Shown: positions 17,413 to 25,769, counted from the stretch's first letter. The stretch: DNA of 32,287 nucleotides from Loigolactobacillus iwatensis (GCF_003950295.1 NZ_RHNP01000036.1:1-32287); one strand, 5' to 3'. Notes: a model not told the origin generated them from the sequence alone. Translations and numbers: made by a program.

Positions 17413-18287
17413 TTGCTACCTCCCGTATGTCCACCTGGTAAAAACCTCCCTATTTTTAATAACAATCCCGCAAATAAGATTGAAAAAAGGGACAAAATTA
17501 AGTTAAGGCTCATGGTTAATGGTAACTGCGTTAAGTCCCCTTGAACGTAAAGATCATAAATGTAGACCGGCAGCAGTTCGCGTTGTTGATTACCCAAAAG
17601 ATATGGCACTTCATACGAGCCAAAATTAAAGGCGAAGTTAATAATAAAAGCATTGATTAATGCTGGTTGAATCAAAGGTAATGAAATATGCCAAAAATTT
17701 TGCCACTTTGTTGCACCAAGATTTACAGCAACAATTTTATAGCGATCATCCATTTGTCGTAATACGAGTACCAAAGAAACAATCACGAAGGGAATCTCTT
17801 TCCATAAATAAGTTAAAATAATTCCTATTTGCAGTGGATCATTAACTAAAAGCGGAAAATGATTAATTGAAGCCATTATTCCTAAGTGTACCAATAAACT
17901 AGGAATAAGCCCGGTTTGACTGATCAACTGTAATAGTGCTAAAACAATAAAAATATGTGGTAACATCACGGGTAATTGCGCAATTTTAAAAAAAATGCGC
18001 GTAAAGTTATTTTTACGGCCATTGAATAAAAAAGCCAGCCCCAATCCAACGAGGCAGGCCATGGCAGTACTAAATAAAGCAAATAAGAACGTCCGCTCAC
18101 AACTTGCCAAAAAAGTTGCACTATGAAACGCCGATCCATAATACTGAAGACCAATTTTTTTCAGCCCAACAATCGGATAATAACCAAGACTGGTTACAAA
18201 TGATTTTAAAACGGCACTAAAAAAGAAAAGCGTGAAAAATAAATAAAACGGACTCAATAATAAAATTATTTTTCTTTTAGTTGGCAT
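17409..18287 (-). CDS. ABC transporter permease (YnjC N-terminal-half-like)
   Basis: This 292-aa membrane permease has six predicted helices and an EAA coupling loop IVAVNLGATKWQNFWHISLP (about 183-202) that docks on the ATPase. It resembles permeases of the ferric/thiamine/spermidine type. The start codon lies 8 bp upstream of the end of the lipoprotein gene (11-bp overlap), and its own end overlaps the second permease gene as ATGA. GGAAGGA lies 11 nt before the ATG, which is rather far, so coupling to upstream translation is probably important. It pairs with the permease encoded next. Confidence 0.87.
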   Translation of the reverse strand: MPTKRKIILLLSPFYLFFTLFFFSAVLKSFVTSLGYYPIVGLKKIGLQYYGSAFHSATFLASCERTFLFALFSTAMACLVGLGLAFLFNGRKNNFTRIFFKIAQLPVMLPHIFIVLALLQLISQTGLIPSLLVHLGIMASINHFPLLVNDPLQIGIILTYLWKEIPFVIVSLVLVLRQMDDRYKIVAVNLGATKWQNFWHISLPLIQPALINAFIINFAFNFGSYEVPYLLGNQQRELLPVYIYDLYVQGDLTQLPLTMSLNLILSLFSILFAGLLLKIGRFLPGGHTGGSK

Positions 18288-19524
18288 TCAAAACATGTTC
18301 CTTCCAAAGTTGTTCTATAATTGGAATTTTCTTACCTGAAACCTCAGGAATTCGCTTCTTGGCCAGTGTTTTAACTGGAACAGTATTATTTTTCTTGGCA
18401 GAATCATTTAACTTATCAGTAATCTCCGGTGGCATTTTACTTGCCGAATATGGTGGAATCGCAGCACCGTATTTCAAACTAAGCTGTTCACTTTGCGCCT
18501 TCTTACTGAGCATCATATTGATAAGTACAATTGCGGCCGCCTTATTAGGTGCCGTTTTCGGTACAGCCAAATAATTATAATTACCGATCGTTCCCTTATC
18601 AAACAAGAAAGTTTGCGCATCATTTGTAAATTGCCCAGTAGATTTTTGCGTTGCAGCGTACATTTGGTTATACGAAAAATCTAAGGCAATTTGATGATCG
18701 GCAAACATCTTATCCATTTGTGCCGTCGTCTTTGGGTAAGTTTTTCCGTTCTCCCATAAATAAGGTTTTAATTCATTTAAATAATCAAGGCTAGGCTTAA
18801 TCACTTTATAAATACCTGCCTTTGTCGCCGGCGCATCATTAAGTGCCTGATAACCAACCGTTTCATAAATAATGTTCCGGATAAAAGCACTACCTGTAAA
18901 ATCAGGTGGCGCAACGTAAGTTAATTTACCCGGATTGGTTTTGGCCCAATCCAATAACTTGGCCGCACTGGTTGGGTAGTTGCCATTAAACATTTTTTTG
19001 CTTCCGATCATTACAAATTGAGCATTACCATAAGGAACTTCCAGTTGATCAATTGGTGTCGCCATATCACGTTTAACATCAGGGTCACTAGCAGAAATAT
19101 AGCGTTTCATGTTAGGTAACATTTTGTTATTTAATGGACCATCTAGTAAGCCTAACTTCTTAGCGTTATAAAAATTCTCGCCATTAATCCAAACAACATC
19201 AATATTTCCTTGTTTTTTATTGGCCTCTTTTTCGGTCGTTAACTTATTAAGAATTGTATCAATGTCCATAGGAACTCGCTTAACGGTAATTCCTTTTTTC
19301 TTCATCATTGGTGTCACGACCTGATCAATCCAACGATTTTGTGTGTCCGAACCACCAAACCCATAATAGGTTACTGTCTGGCCCTTAGCTTGTTTTAAAG
19401 CCGTTTGATAGTTAGTTGGTAATTTATTAGCCGATTGTGAATCCTTACTGTTTCCCGCACAGCCACCTAAGATTAATAACGGTACTAACAAGACCAATAG
19501 CTTTAATCGTTTACCCCCGCGCAA
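18277..19524 (-). CDS. extracellular solute-binding lipoprotein (YnjB-like)
   Basis: This substrate-binding lipoprotein belongs to the ABC importer. The first 22 residues form a lipoprotein signal (RLKLLVLLVPLLILGGC), with Cys22 the lipidation site after LGG. The mature part has the periplasmic-binding-protein II fold, including VTYYGFGGSDTQNRWI, VVWINGENFY and GTIGNYNYLAVP, and resembles E. coli YnjB. Start choice: an upstream GTG at 19533 would directly abut AGGA, whereas the TTG at 19524 lies 8 nt after AGGAG, so I use TTG (415 aa). It follows the TVP38 gene closely. It should be anchored outside the membrane and feed the two permeases. Its ligand is unknown. Confidence 0.85.
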   Translation of the reverse strand: MRGGKRLKLLVLLVPLLILGGCAGNSKDSQSANKLPTNYQTALKQAKGQTVTYYGFGGSDTQNRWIDQVVTPMMKKKGITVKRVPMDIDTILNKLTTEKEANKKQGNIDVVWINGENFYNAKKLGLLDGPLNNKMLPNMKRYISASDPDVKRDMATPIDQLEVPYGNAQFVMIGSKKMFNGNYPTSAAKLLDWAKTNPGKLTYVAPPDFTGSAFIRNIIYETVGYQALNDAPATKAGIYKVIKPSLDYLNELKPYLWENGKTYPKTTAQMDKMFADHQIALDFSYNQMYAATQKSTGQFTNDAQTFLFDKGTIGNYNYLAVPKTAPNKAAAIVLINMMLSKKAQSEQLSLKYGAAIPPYSASKMPPEITDKLNDSAKKNNTVPVKTLAKKRIPEVSGKKIPIIEQLWKEHVLNAN

Positions 19525-19539
19525 AAGAATCACTCCTAT

Positions 19540-20193
19540 TTAAATCATTTTTTTGTGTTGACCAATTTTTTTAGGTATATACGTTAATAAGAATAAAATA
19601 ATCCCTAAAATTGTAAATTTAATTGATAATGATAACGTTAATCCTTGGGTCAGGATATCAGATGCCATATACGCATAGATAAAGCAGGCCGGTAGCATCG
19701 TAATTCCAGAAATAATTGAAAACCGTTCAAAACGCATCGGCGTCAGTGCGTAAGCATAACTTTGTAACGCGTACGGAAAAATTGGTACTAAACGCGTTAA
19801 AATCAGAAAAGATACACCGTTCTCATCAACACCGCGCATAACCTTTTGAAATGTCGGTTGATTGCCATATTTTTTTATGATGGCATCCTTCAATAACGTT
19901 CTTCCTAAAATAAACGAGACACTAGCACCAACTGTACTCCCAATTACAGTCAGCAACCCACCAATAAAACCACCGTACACAATCCCAGCAACAATCGCAA
20001 GCAGGCCTCCAGGTAACATAAACACTGCCGTAATAATACAAAGTAGAATAAATGTAAAATAACCTACCCAGCCTTGCTGCTGAAACCAGGCCTGCATTGC
20101 TGGCACATTTTGTAACTCTTTTGTTAACCCGGTTGTATAAAATAATACAATTCCCGCAATAATTATTGTGATGAATGCTAATACTTTCTTCAT
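19540..20193 (-). CDS. TVP38/TMEM64 (VTT/DedA-like) membrane protein, YdjX/YdjZ-like
   Basis: This 217-aa membrane protein has the SNARE-associated/VTT domain. An N-terminal helix is followed by the core GGLLAIVAGIVYGGFIGGLL (about 61-80), a re-entrant glycine-rich region GSTVGASVSFILGR, a cytoplasmic basic part with FLILTRLVPIFPYALQSY (about 129-146), and further helices. Family members flip lipids or transport oxyanions; DedA-type proteins have been linked to selenite uptake in bacteria. GAGGTG precedes the ATG. It lies between the HdrB-like gene and the YnjB-like lipoprotein gene and, with the second TVP38 gene, gives the pair seen in E. coli ydjX/ydjZ. Confidence 0.85.
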   Translation of the reverse strand: MKKVLAFITIIIAGIVLFYTTGLTKELQNVPAMQAWFQQQGWVGYFTFILLCIITAVFMLPGGLLAIVAGIVYGGFIGGLLTVIGSTVGASVSFILGRTLLKDAIIKKYGNQPTFQKVMRGVDENGVSFLILTRLVPIFPYALQSYAYALTPMRFERFSIISGITMLPACFIYAYMASDILTQGLTLSLSIKFTILGIILFLLTYIPKKIGQHKKMI

Positions 20194-20229
20194 ACTTGCA
20201 CCTCATGTAAGAATTCAGAAACTACCTTA

Positions 20230-20985
20230 TTATGCATGTTCAAGTATCCTTTTAGTTCGATAACGGTTCTTCCAAGACGTATACGTAGAATTAAGTACAT
20301 TTTCTGGGCAATGATCACCCTGCATTATAACGGGACCCCAGATTAGATCTAGTAAGTGCCAAGATTGGCCACCGCCATTCATCATAGCAGACCGGCATGA
20401 AGCACAATAAGTAACAATATTTTTAGTGGGTAAACTATTAACTCGGTGAGTCATTGCCTTTTTAGCTAATTTAGGATTAGTGACCCCGCACATGCCACCT
20501 AAACCACAGCATAACGTTTTTTCGCCAGACAATTTAGCAAGCTTAACCGTGTAACCCAATTCACGCAAAATATGAATTACGGCCTGATGAATGTCTGTTT
20601 CATGACGGGTCGGACACGAATCTTGGATTGTAAATACCATGTCACTAGAAGCAGCCTTACCAATGGCTTCTTTTGGTAAACCAATTTGGTCTAGCGTTGT
20701 CCAAAGTGACACACTTTTCACTCTATCCGTCTTACGAATCATGCTTAGACAGCCTTGGCAAGCCATGATCATTTCATCGACTTCGCAATCTTCAATTGTA
20801 TCAACTAGTGCATTGAACTTTTTTTCAAACTTTTTTTGCTCACCAATATAATAAAGCGGTTTCCCGCAGCACTGTTGGATAACTGATAGATCTGGGTAAA
20901 AGCTCTTTAAGTAAGTAACTGTTTTACCCACATATTCTGGGCAATAAGCACTCAAAGAACATCCTGCCATAAATCCCATTCGCAT
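20230..20985 (-). CDS. HdrB-like CCG-domain iron-sulfur protein
   Basis: This 251-aa cytosolic protein has two cysteine-rich CCG domains, as in heterodisulfide reductase subunit B and related proteins. The first domain has AGCSLSAYCPEY (near the N-terminus), IQQCCGKPL and MACQGC. The second has IQDSCPTRHE, KTLCCGLGGMCG and YCASC. In HdrB such motifs bind non-cubane [4Fe-4S] clusters that reduce disulfides. It lies 5 bp after the HdrC-like gene, and the two probably form one complex at the membrane face beside the TVP38 proteins. A role in reducing a seleno-disulfide, persulfide or imported oxyanion is plausible; a different Fe-S reductase function cannot be excluded. Confidence 0.85.
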   Translation of the reverse strand: MRMGFMAGCSLSAYCPEYVGKTVTYLKSFYPDLSVIQQCCGKPLYYIGEQKKFEKKFNALVDTIEDCEVDEMIMACQGCLSMIRKTDRVKSVSLWTTLDQIGLPKEAIGKAASSDMVFTIQDSCPTRHETDIHQAVIHILRELGYTVKLAKLSGEKTLCCGLGGMCGVTNPKLAKKAMTHRVNSLPTKNIVTYCASCRSAMMNGGGQSWHLLDLIWGPVIMQGDHCPENVLNSTYTSWKNRYRTKRILEHA

Positions 20986-20990
20986 TCTGT

Positions 20991-21356
20991 TTACCCCTTC
21001 CTTGTATAAGTAAATAACCTAAAATTAGAAAAAATTTGGTGAAAGCGGACACCACGTAATTGCTCCAGCGGTAACCGGCCTTTGTTTTGGACAATTAAAT
21101 CCTGTCTAATCGCTAAAAATGCATCCGCTATTTCCAATTTATACGGACAAACTATTGTGCAATGATGACAAAGCTCACAACTGTACGGAACAAGTGGATC
21201 TATTTCGCCGGTTGCAACAAAGTCGCCGAAAATCTTATCCGGTGCCTTTTTTTGCTGCCGTAAAAACATACAATCACGCATGCAACGGCGACAAGACGAG
21301 CAGGTATCAGCAATATATTGGGCCTTTGCAACTGTTTCTTCACTATACTTGATCAT
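20991..21356 (-). CDS. HdrC-like 4Fe-4S dicluster protein
   Basis: This 121-aa ferredoxin-like protein has two classical [4Fe-4S] motifs: CSSCRRCMRDC (CX2CX2CX3C) and CELCHHCTIVCPY (CX2CX2CX3CP). It resembles heterodisulfide reductase subunit C, which passes electrons to HdrB. An upstream in-frame start exists at 21425, but AGGTG lies 6 nt before the ATG at 21356, and this ATG overlaps the end of the TVP38 gene by 14 bp. I therefore start there. The HdrB-like gene follows 5 bp later. The electron donor is not encoded nearby, unless it is the NAD(P)H-dependent flavoprotein at 1773-3476. Confidence 0.87.
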   Translation of the reverse strand: MIKYSEETVAKAQYIADTCSSCRRCMRDCMFLRQQKKAPDKIFGDFVATGEIDPLVPYSCELCHHCTIVCPYKLEIADAFLAIRQDLIVQNKGRLPLEQLRGVRFHQIFSNFRLFTYTRKG

Positions 21357-22494
21357 TCGGGACACCTGTTTTCTTTTTTGCCTGTCGTTTTTGTAATATT
21401 TTACGAACAAACAACGACACAACAACCAATAAAATAACTGCTATCAATGCCATAAACAGCATCAATTTACTACCACCCAGACTGCCACCAACAAAGGAAT
21501 AAACAATCGTCGCCGGCAGTTGGCCAATTCCAGTTGCAATTAAGAATTTACCAACCTTCATATCAGTAAAACCAGCGCCATAACTGACTTCATCGAAGGA
21601 AACAAACGGTAATAGACGCAACACAATAATCGTGTAGTCGCCATACTCATTAAAGAAACCATCCATTTTGGCCAGAGCCTTTTTGGTAACTATTTTTTCG
21701 GCAAATGGTCGGCCAATTCCCCGGGCAATATAAAAGCATAGCAATGCCCCTAACATAGCGCTGAACCAGGAAAGCGCCGCACCAAATAGCCAGCCATAAA
21801 GATACGCGTTCGCAAATGTTAAGACAAACGCCGGTAAAGGAGCAAGAATTGATTGAAAAACCATTAAAAATGTTGAAATTAACGGGCCCCAAATACCAAA
21901 TCCAGCAATATAATTCCGAAGTGCTTTGATATCTAACTTGGCCAACATGACGCTGACCGTATCAATAAAATGTCGGTACCCTGGAATAAAATAATACCCA
22001 GCAATCAATAAAATAATGAACCCAATAGTAACACCTAAACTAATTTTACTTTGTAGTGTTAATTTAGTGATTTGGTCACCTTGGTTTAATTTAGGTACCG
22101 GGTGCCGATAACTATCTAGCACAAGGACCAATAGCCAGATAATTAATAGTACAAATACACTTCCGGCGGTCACTGAAAGTGACCAGTCCGCATTAAATAA
22201 CTCACGAACTGTTTCCCCTAAAACAACACTTAACGGATGCCACTGGTAAATGGCCAACAGTAACAGAAAGGAAACAGCAGAAATTATGAGCGTCTCCGAA
22301 AAACGAAAAATCGCCCAATTTTGTTGTAGATGCTTACCATAAAACAAATAACAGCAATATACCAATACCGTAACTACCGGTATCAACCAACCTAATGAAA
22401 TTCGCATTTGTAACCAAGTTGATTGCCATGCTAACAGTGCACACAATATCCCAATGACAACACCGTTATAAAGAATTCGCAATCTCGTCATCAT
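21343..22494 (-). CDS. TVP38/TMEM64 membrane protein with extra N-terminal membrane domain
   Basis: This 383-aa protein has about 160 N-terminal residues with five or so hydrophobic helices and no family I recognise, followed by a VTT/SNARE-associated domain (about 160-365). Motifs in the latter are PLPAFVLTFANAYLYGWLFG, the glycine-rich SAMLGALLCFYIARGIGRP and IIVLRLLPFVSFDEVSYGAG. It corresponds to the second TVP38 member of the E. coli ydjX/ydjZ pair but is much longer than those roughly 230-aa proteins. Its end overlaps the HdrC-like gene start by 14 bp, and it follows the YdjY-like gene by 27 bp. Likely a membrane transporter or flippase working with the Fe-S pair. Confidence 0.82.
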   Translation of the reverse strand: MMTRLRILYNGVVIGILCALLAWQSTWLQMRISLGWLIPVVTVLVYCCYLFYGKHLQQNWAIFRFSETLIISAVSFLLLLAIYQWHPLSVVLGETVRELFNADWSLSVTAGSVFVLLIIWLLVLVLDSYRHPVPKLNQGDQITKLTLQSKISLGVTIGFIILLIAGYYFIPGYRHFIDTVSVMLAKLDIKALRNYIAGFGIWGPLISTFLMVFQSILAPLPAFVLTFANAYLYGWLFGAALSWFSAMLGALLCFYIARGIGRPFAEKIVTKKALAKMDGFFNEYGDYTIIVLRLLPFVSFDEVSYGAGFTDMKVGKFLIATGIGQLPATIVYSFVGGSLGGSKLMLFMALIAVILLVVVSLFVRKILQKRQAKKKTGVPNDQV

Positions 22495-22521
22495 CGTACC
22501 CTACTCTCTTGATAATTTTAC

Positions 22522-23169
22522 TTATTTCACTTTGATCACTACAGCAAGTTGTGAACCATCCTTTGGTAAGACGCTTGATTTACCAGTAAAATGTTCGCCG
22601 TATTGGAAACCATATTTAGCACCTGAAGCAATTCCTACTGGGCAACTGTCAAAACAAAGTACACAGCCAGTCTTCATTTTATTATTTGTTGTCATATTGC
22701 CACCAAATTTAAAGTCCAAGTTCTTTACGTTCTTACCATTAACTTGTACTGCTTTTTCAGCCTTAACGCGTTTGCCATTAATTAGGAAATAAACTGCTAG
22801 ACTACTTCCCTTAATTTTTGAACCGGCCTTGGACTTTGCAGTTAAATTATTCCCGGCCTTAGCACCAACTTTTTTAAGGTCTTGGTAAAATGCTTTCGGT
22901 GTTGCTTCAGTTTTTAACAATGATTTATTTCCGTTAGAACCGTCAACGTTGACAATAACATGGCGCGTTGGTTGTGTCAGATAAGTTCCGTTAACGGTTG
23001 TCAAGATTGTTATTTCCTTCTTTTGCTTATCATACTTAATTGGTTTACTTGTTGTTAACCCAGCAACAGATTTAGTAGCCGCCTGACTATTCGATGATAG
23101 TGAGAACCCGATTCCTAATACCAATAGTAAAGCCGTCATTACGCTGATAAAAATTTGTTTCTTCTTCAT
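22522..23169 (-). CDS. secreted YdjY-like protein with cysteine motif
   Basis: This 215-aa exported protein has an N-terminal signal peptide (basic KKK, hydrophobic core VMTALLLVLGIGFSL, likely cleavage after SQAA). The mature region begins with a YdjY-like beta domain (VNGTYLTQPTRHVIVNVDG). Near the C-terminus is GCVLCFDSCPVG, with Cys169, Cys172 and Cys176 (CX2CX3C). Three cysteines are few for a ferredoxin cluster, so metal or selenium/sulfur binding is possible. GTG at 23178 is in frame, but GGAG lies 8 nt before the ATG at 23169, which I choose. It heads the run ydjY-like, TVP38, hdrC, hdrB, TVP38, ABC transporter, after a 111-bp gap that may contain a promoter. Confidence 0.78.
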   Translation of the reverse strand: MKKKQIFISVMTALLLVLGIGFSLSSNSQAATKSVAGLTTSKPIKYDKQKKEITILTTVNGTYLTQPTRHVIVNVDGSNGNKSLLKTEATPKAFYQDLKKVGAKAGNNLTAKSKAGSKIKGSSLAVYFLINGKRVKAEKAVQVNGKNVKNLDFKFGGNMTTNNKMKTGCVLCFDSCPVGIASGAKYGFQYGEHFTGKSSVLPKDGSQLAVVIKVK

Positions 23170-23244
23170 TTTGTTCACTCCTATATATTATGTGATTTAA
23201 TACCCTTTTTAATATGTGCTGCTTTTCTAGAAATTCTTATGTAT

Positions 23245-23268
23245 GGAACCAGCAAAATTACTGGTCCC
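23245..23268 (-). terminator. hairpin between the TSUP and YdjY-like genes
   Basis: Arms at 23245-23252 and 23261-23268 form an 8-bp stem with one G-U pair and an 8-nt loop, 22 nt downstream of the TauE/SafE gene stop. On the minus strand no clear T-run follows, so it may be a weak terminator or an RNA processing/stability hairpin dividing the prd transcript from the next unit. Confidence 0.4.
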
Positions 23269-23289
23269 TTATAAATAATAAATACTTAA

Positions 23290-24192
23290 TTAATGCTCAA
23301 TTGGTGTGTCTTCCTCAGGAGCATGTCTAAAGCCTTGAACTAACATTGTAATTGCAGTGTACGTAACAACTATAATGACCAACCAAGTTAAAACCTTGAT
23401 ATTTAAGCTCTTGACAAGTTTAACGGCGATAAAGACCCCAACTACACCACCAATCGTAATACCAATTGTTGCAATCCGATTATAATCACCCTTACGAATA
23501 AACTCACGACTAGCAACCGGCATTAATGCTGCACAAGAAGCCATCATAATTGGAAATGCCGCAATTGGTGTTAAACCTAACAAATAGATCATTGCCATAC
23601 ATGGCGCGTACAGACCGATACCTGCTGTCATTAAGGCACCTAAAATAAAGTTACCAATAATACCAACAACCAGTTTCCAACCAACTAAAGCAGTTGCCTT
23701 ATTACCGCTACCTAAGGCAGCCAAGAAACCAGTATTCGATAGAAACATCAAAATTGCAGTGAGAATTAAAGCAAAGCCCATAATGATTTGAATTTTTTTC
23801 TCATCAAAACGTGAAATGAACTTTGACCCAAGAAACGAGCCCACTGTAGAAGCAATAACCAATGAAAGCAAAGTTACGCCACTAACCTTAACCGAAGTAA
23901 TAAATAAGAAAGCCTCGGCCAGTACGGGAATAGAACAAGCAATTGTTAAAGTACCCGGTAACAATTTGTCCGATTTCAAAAACTTTGTTAATTTTAAGAA
24001 CATGGTCGTTGGCGCGTAACTACCAATACCAAGCGCATCGAAGAAATTAGTAACAAACCCAATTCCTCCGGCCACGAACACATTACCATCATTTAATTTA
24101 TCCCGGTTTTTCGCCAAATCATGAACCCAAATTATGGCGAAATAGACCAATAAAATACCTAGTAAAATTTGTACCACTAAAGTCATCGACAT
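23290..24192 (-). CDS. TauE/SafE (TSUP) family transporter
   Basis: This 300-aa integral membrane protein has about eight to nine helices. The TSUP repeat glycine-rich segments are GGIGFVTNFFDALGIGS (about 42-58) in the first half and AGIGLYAPCMAMIYLLGL (about 190-207) in the second. TSUP proteins move sulfite, sulfoacetate or related sulfur compounds, mostly outward. It lies 15 bp after prdF with a GGGGG ribosome site, so it is the last gene of the proline reductase operon. A sulfur or selenium oxyanion substrate is a natural guess next to these genes, but nothing in the sequence fixes substrate or direction. Confidence 0.85.
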   Translation of the reverse strand: MSMTLVVQILLGILLVYFAIIWVHDLAKNRDKLNDGNVFVAGGIGFVTNFFDALGIGSYAPTTMFLKLTKFLKSDKLLPGTLTIACSIPVLAEAFLFITSVKVSGVTLLSLVIASTVGSFLGSKFISRFDEKKIQIIMGFALILTAILMFLSNTGFLAALGSGNKATALVGWKLVVGIIGNFILGALMTAGIGLYAPCMAMIYLLGLTPIAAFPIMMASCAALMPVASREFIRKGDYNRIATIGITIGGVVGVFIAVKLVKSLNIKVLTWLVIIVVTYTAITMLVQGFRHAPEEDTPIEH

Positions 24193-24207
24193 TCTAATTC
24201 CCCCTTA

Positions 24208-25224
24208 TTATTTCAATTCAAATCCATTTGACAATGGATCACGTGGATCAAATAAGAAGGTATTAAACCCTGTGATATAAGCTGATCCAGTGACTTCTGG
24301 AATAACAGCATCATAGTCTCCAACCTTAGCTTCTTCAACAACACGCCCTCTAAACTTCGTTCTTAGAATACTTTCATAAACAAAAGGTTCATCAATTTTA
24401 ATTTCACCTTTTGCGTATAAAGTAGCTAATTTTGCACTTGTTCCCGTCCCACAAGGTGAGCGATCAACTTGACCGTCACCGAAGACAACAACGTTTTGCA
24501 TTGTTGCATCGTCATCTTTTGGTTCGCCATACATTTCCACCAAATCAATTGAATTAATGTAGCTCATCGTTGGATGTTGAACCTTAATTTGTTCATTAGC
24601 CGCTCGTAAAATCTTCATACCAACATTAGCAAGTTCTGAGGCATTATTTGATTCGATTTTTCGATTAATTTCTGCAATGGGTAGAATTGCAAAGAAACTG
24701 CCACCAAAGGAAACATCAAGCTTTACTGCACCAATATCAGGAACGTTAATTGTTACGTCACGCTTATACAAAAATGCAGGAACATTTTTGAATGAAACGC
24801 TATCAACCTTAAATGGTTCACTCATATGAGCAACACATCTGATAATACCCGCTGGTGCTTCTAGGACAACTTCTTTTTCACGGTCATCTTCACTAACATC
24901 GACCATCCCAGTCTCAACAATTGCTGTAACAGCAGCGATTGTATTATGACCACACATGTTTAAATAGCCACCTGTATCCATGAAAATAATACCAAAATCG
25001 GCTTCATCACTGATTGCCGGAATTAAAAAGGCCCCAAACATTTCGTTATGCCCACGAGGTTCTAACATTAATGAAGTACGTAAAGTATCCTTATGATCAA
25101 TTAAATATTGTTTTTTTTCAGCAATTGTTTTACCGACCAACTTAGGAATACCACCCGTAATAATCCGTGCTGCTTCACCAGCAGTATGTGTATCAATACC
25201 TGATAACATTCGTGATAACTTCAT
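24208..25224 (-). CDS. prdF: proline racemase
   Basis: PrdF interconverts L- and D-proline so that the D-form can be reduced by PrdAB. The 338-aa cytosolic enzyme has the two-base cysteine pair of the family: Cys91 in NMCGHNTIA and Cys258 in RSPCGTGTSA. The segments GIDTHTAGEAAR (N-terminus) and MLEPRGHNEMFGA are also diagnostic. A GTG at 25245 is in frame, but GGAGG sits 7 nt before the ATG at 25224, so I start there. Having both catalytic cysteines favours proline racemase over trans-3-hydroxyproline dehydratase. It follows prdE in the operon. Confidence 0.95.
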   Translation of the reverse strand: MKLSRMLSGIDTHTAGEAARIITGGIPKLVGKTIAEKKQYLIDHKDTLRTSLMLEPRGHNEMFGAFLIPAISDEADFGIIFMDTGGYLNMCGHNTIAAVTAIVETGMVDVSEDDREKEVVLEAPAGIIRCVAHMSEPFKVDSVSFKNVPAFLYKRDVTINVPDIGAVKLDVSFGGSFFAILPIAEINRKIESNNASELANVGMKILRAANEQIKVQHPTMSYINSIDLVEMYGEPKDDDATMQNVVVFGDGQVDRSPCGTGTSAKLATLYAKGEIKIDEPFVYESILRTKFRGRVVEEAKVGDYDAVIPEVTGSAYITGFNTFLFDPRDPLSNGFELK

Positions 25225-25270
25225 AACCTTACCTCCAATATTCACAATTTAACTATTCGTTAAATTACGC

Positions 25271-25747
25271 TTATTTTGTTTTTAAATCTGAACGCATTTT
25301 TAATTTTAGAAAGCCCAATGCCTTATTAGCATCACGTAAATCAAGATTATTTTCTCCAACCACAGTTGTCTCAATACCCGCTTTTGATTTATTAATGTCT
25401 AATACAAAGGGCGTGTATTCATTAGTGACAACAAACGTTGCCTGCGTTCCAATAAATTTCAAACCAACAACTGAAATACCAACATGGCCGATCTCTGACA
25501 TTGTATTCATAAAATCCACATCAGAATTACCCCAGCCATCTGCAGATATTACTGCACCATCTGTTCTCATCGCTTGTAGCCATTTAGCGACTCTTTTCCC
25601 AACTAAATTTTTTAAAAGATTATCTTGTGGTGTTCCAACAACGATAACTCCTTGAAAGTCAATATCAGGATCATCGCCAAAAACTGCTACTAGTGGATCA
25701 CGAAAATGATGTAACGTTGTTTCTTTAGTTGATGGACCAACACCCAT
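25271..25747 (-). CDS. prdE: PrdE, PrdA C-terminal-half homologue
   Basis: This 158-aa protein is homologous to the part of PrdA after the pyruvoyl cleavage site. It begins MGVGPSTKETTLHHFRDPL, matching CIGPASKETSRHYWREPL of PrdA, and continues with VGTPQDNLLKNLVGKRV and DGAVISADGWGNSDVDF. The PrdA cysteine position is glycine here, so no pyruvoyl group can form. GTG at 25756 is in frame but almost touches the ribosome site, whereas AGGTG lies 8 nt before the ATG at 25747. It follows prdD by 22 bp. A scaffold or regulatory partner of PrdD is likely; the function is not established. Confidence 0.88.
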   Translation of the reverse strand: MGVGPSTKETTLHHFRDPLVAVFGDDPDIDFQGVIVVGTPQDNLLKNLVGKRVAKWLQAMRTDGAVISADGWGNSDVDFMNTMSEIGHVGISVVGLKFIGTQATFVVTNEYTPFVLDINKSKAGIETTVVGENNLDLRDANKALGFLKLKMRSDLKTK

Positions 25748-25769
25748 AGAAATCACACCTTTTTAATGG

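Noticed and set aside
19922-20206. 94-aa minus-strand frame rich in Trp, Tyr and Cys overlapping the TVP38 gene
   Set aside because: An out-of-frame shadow of the membrane protein gene with no family features.
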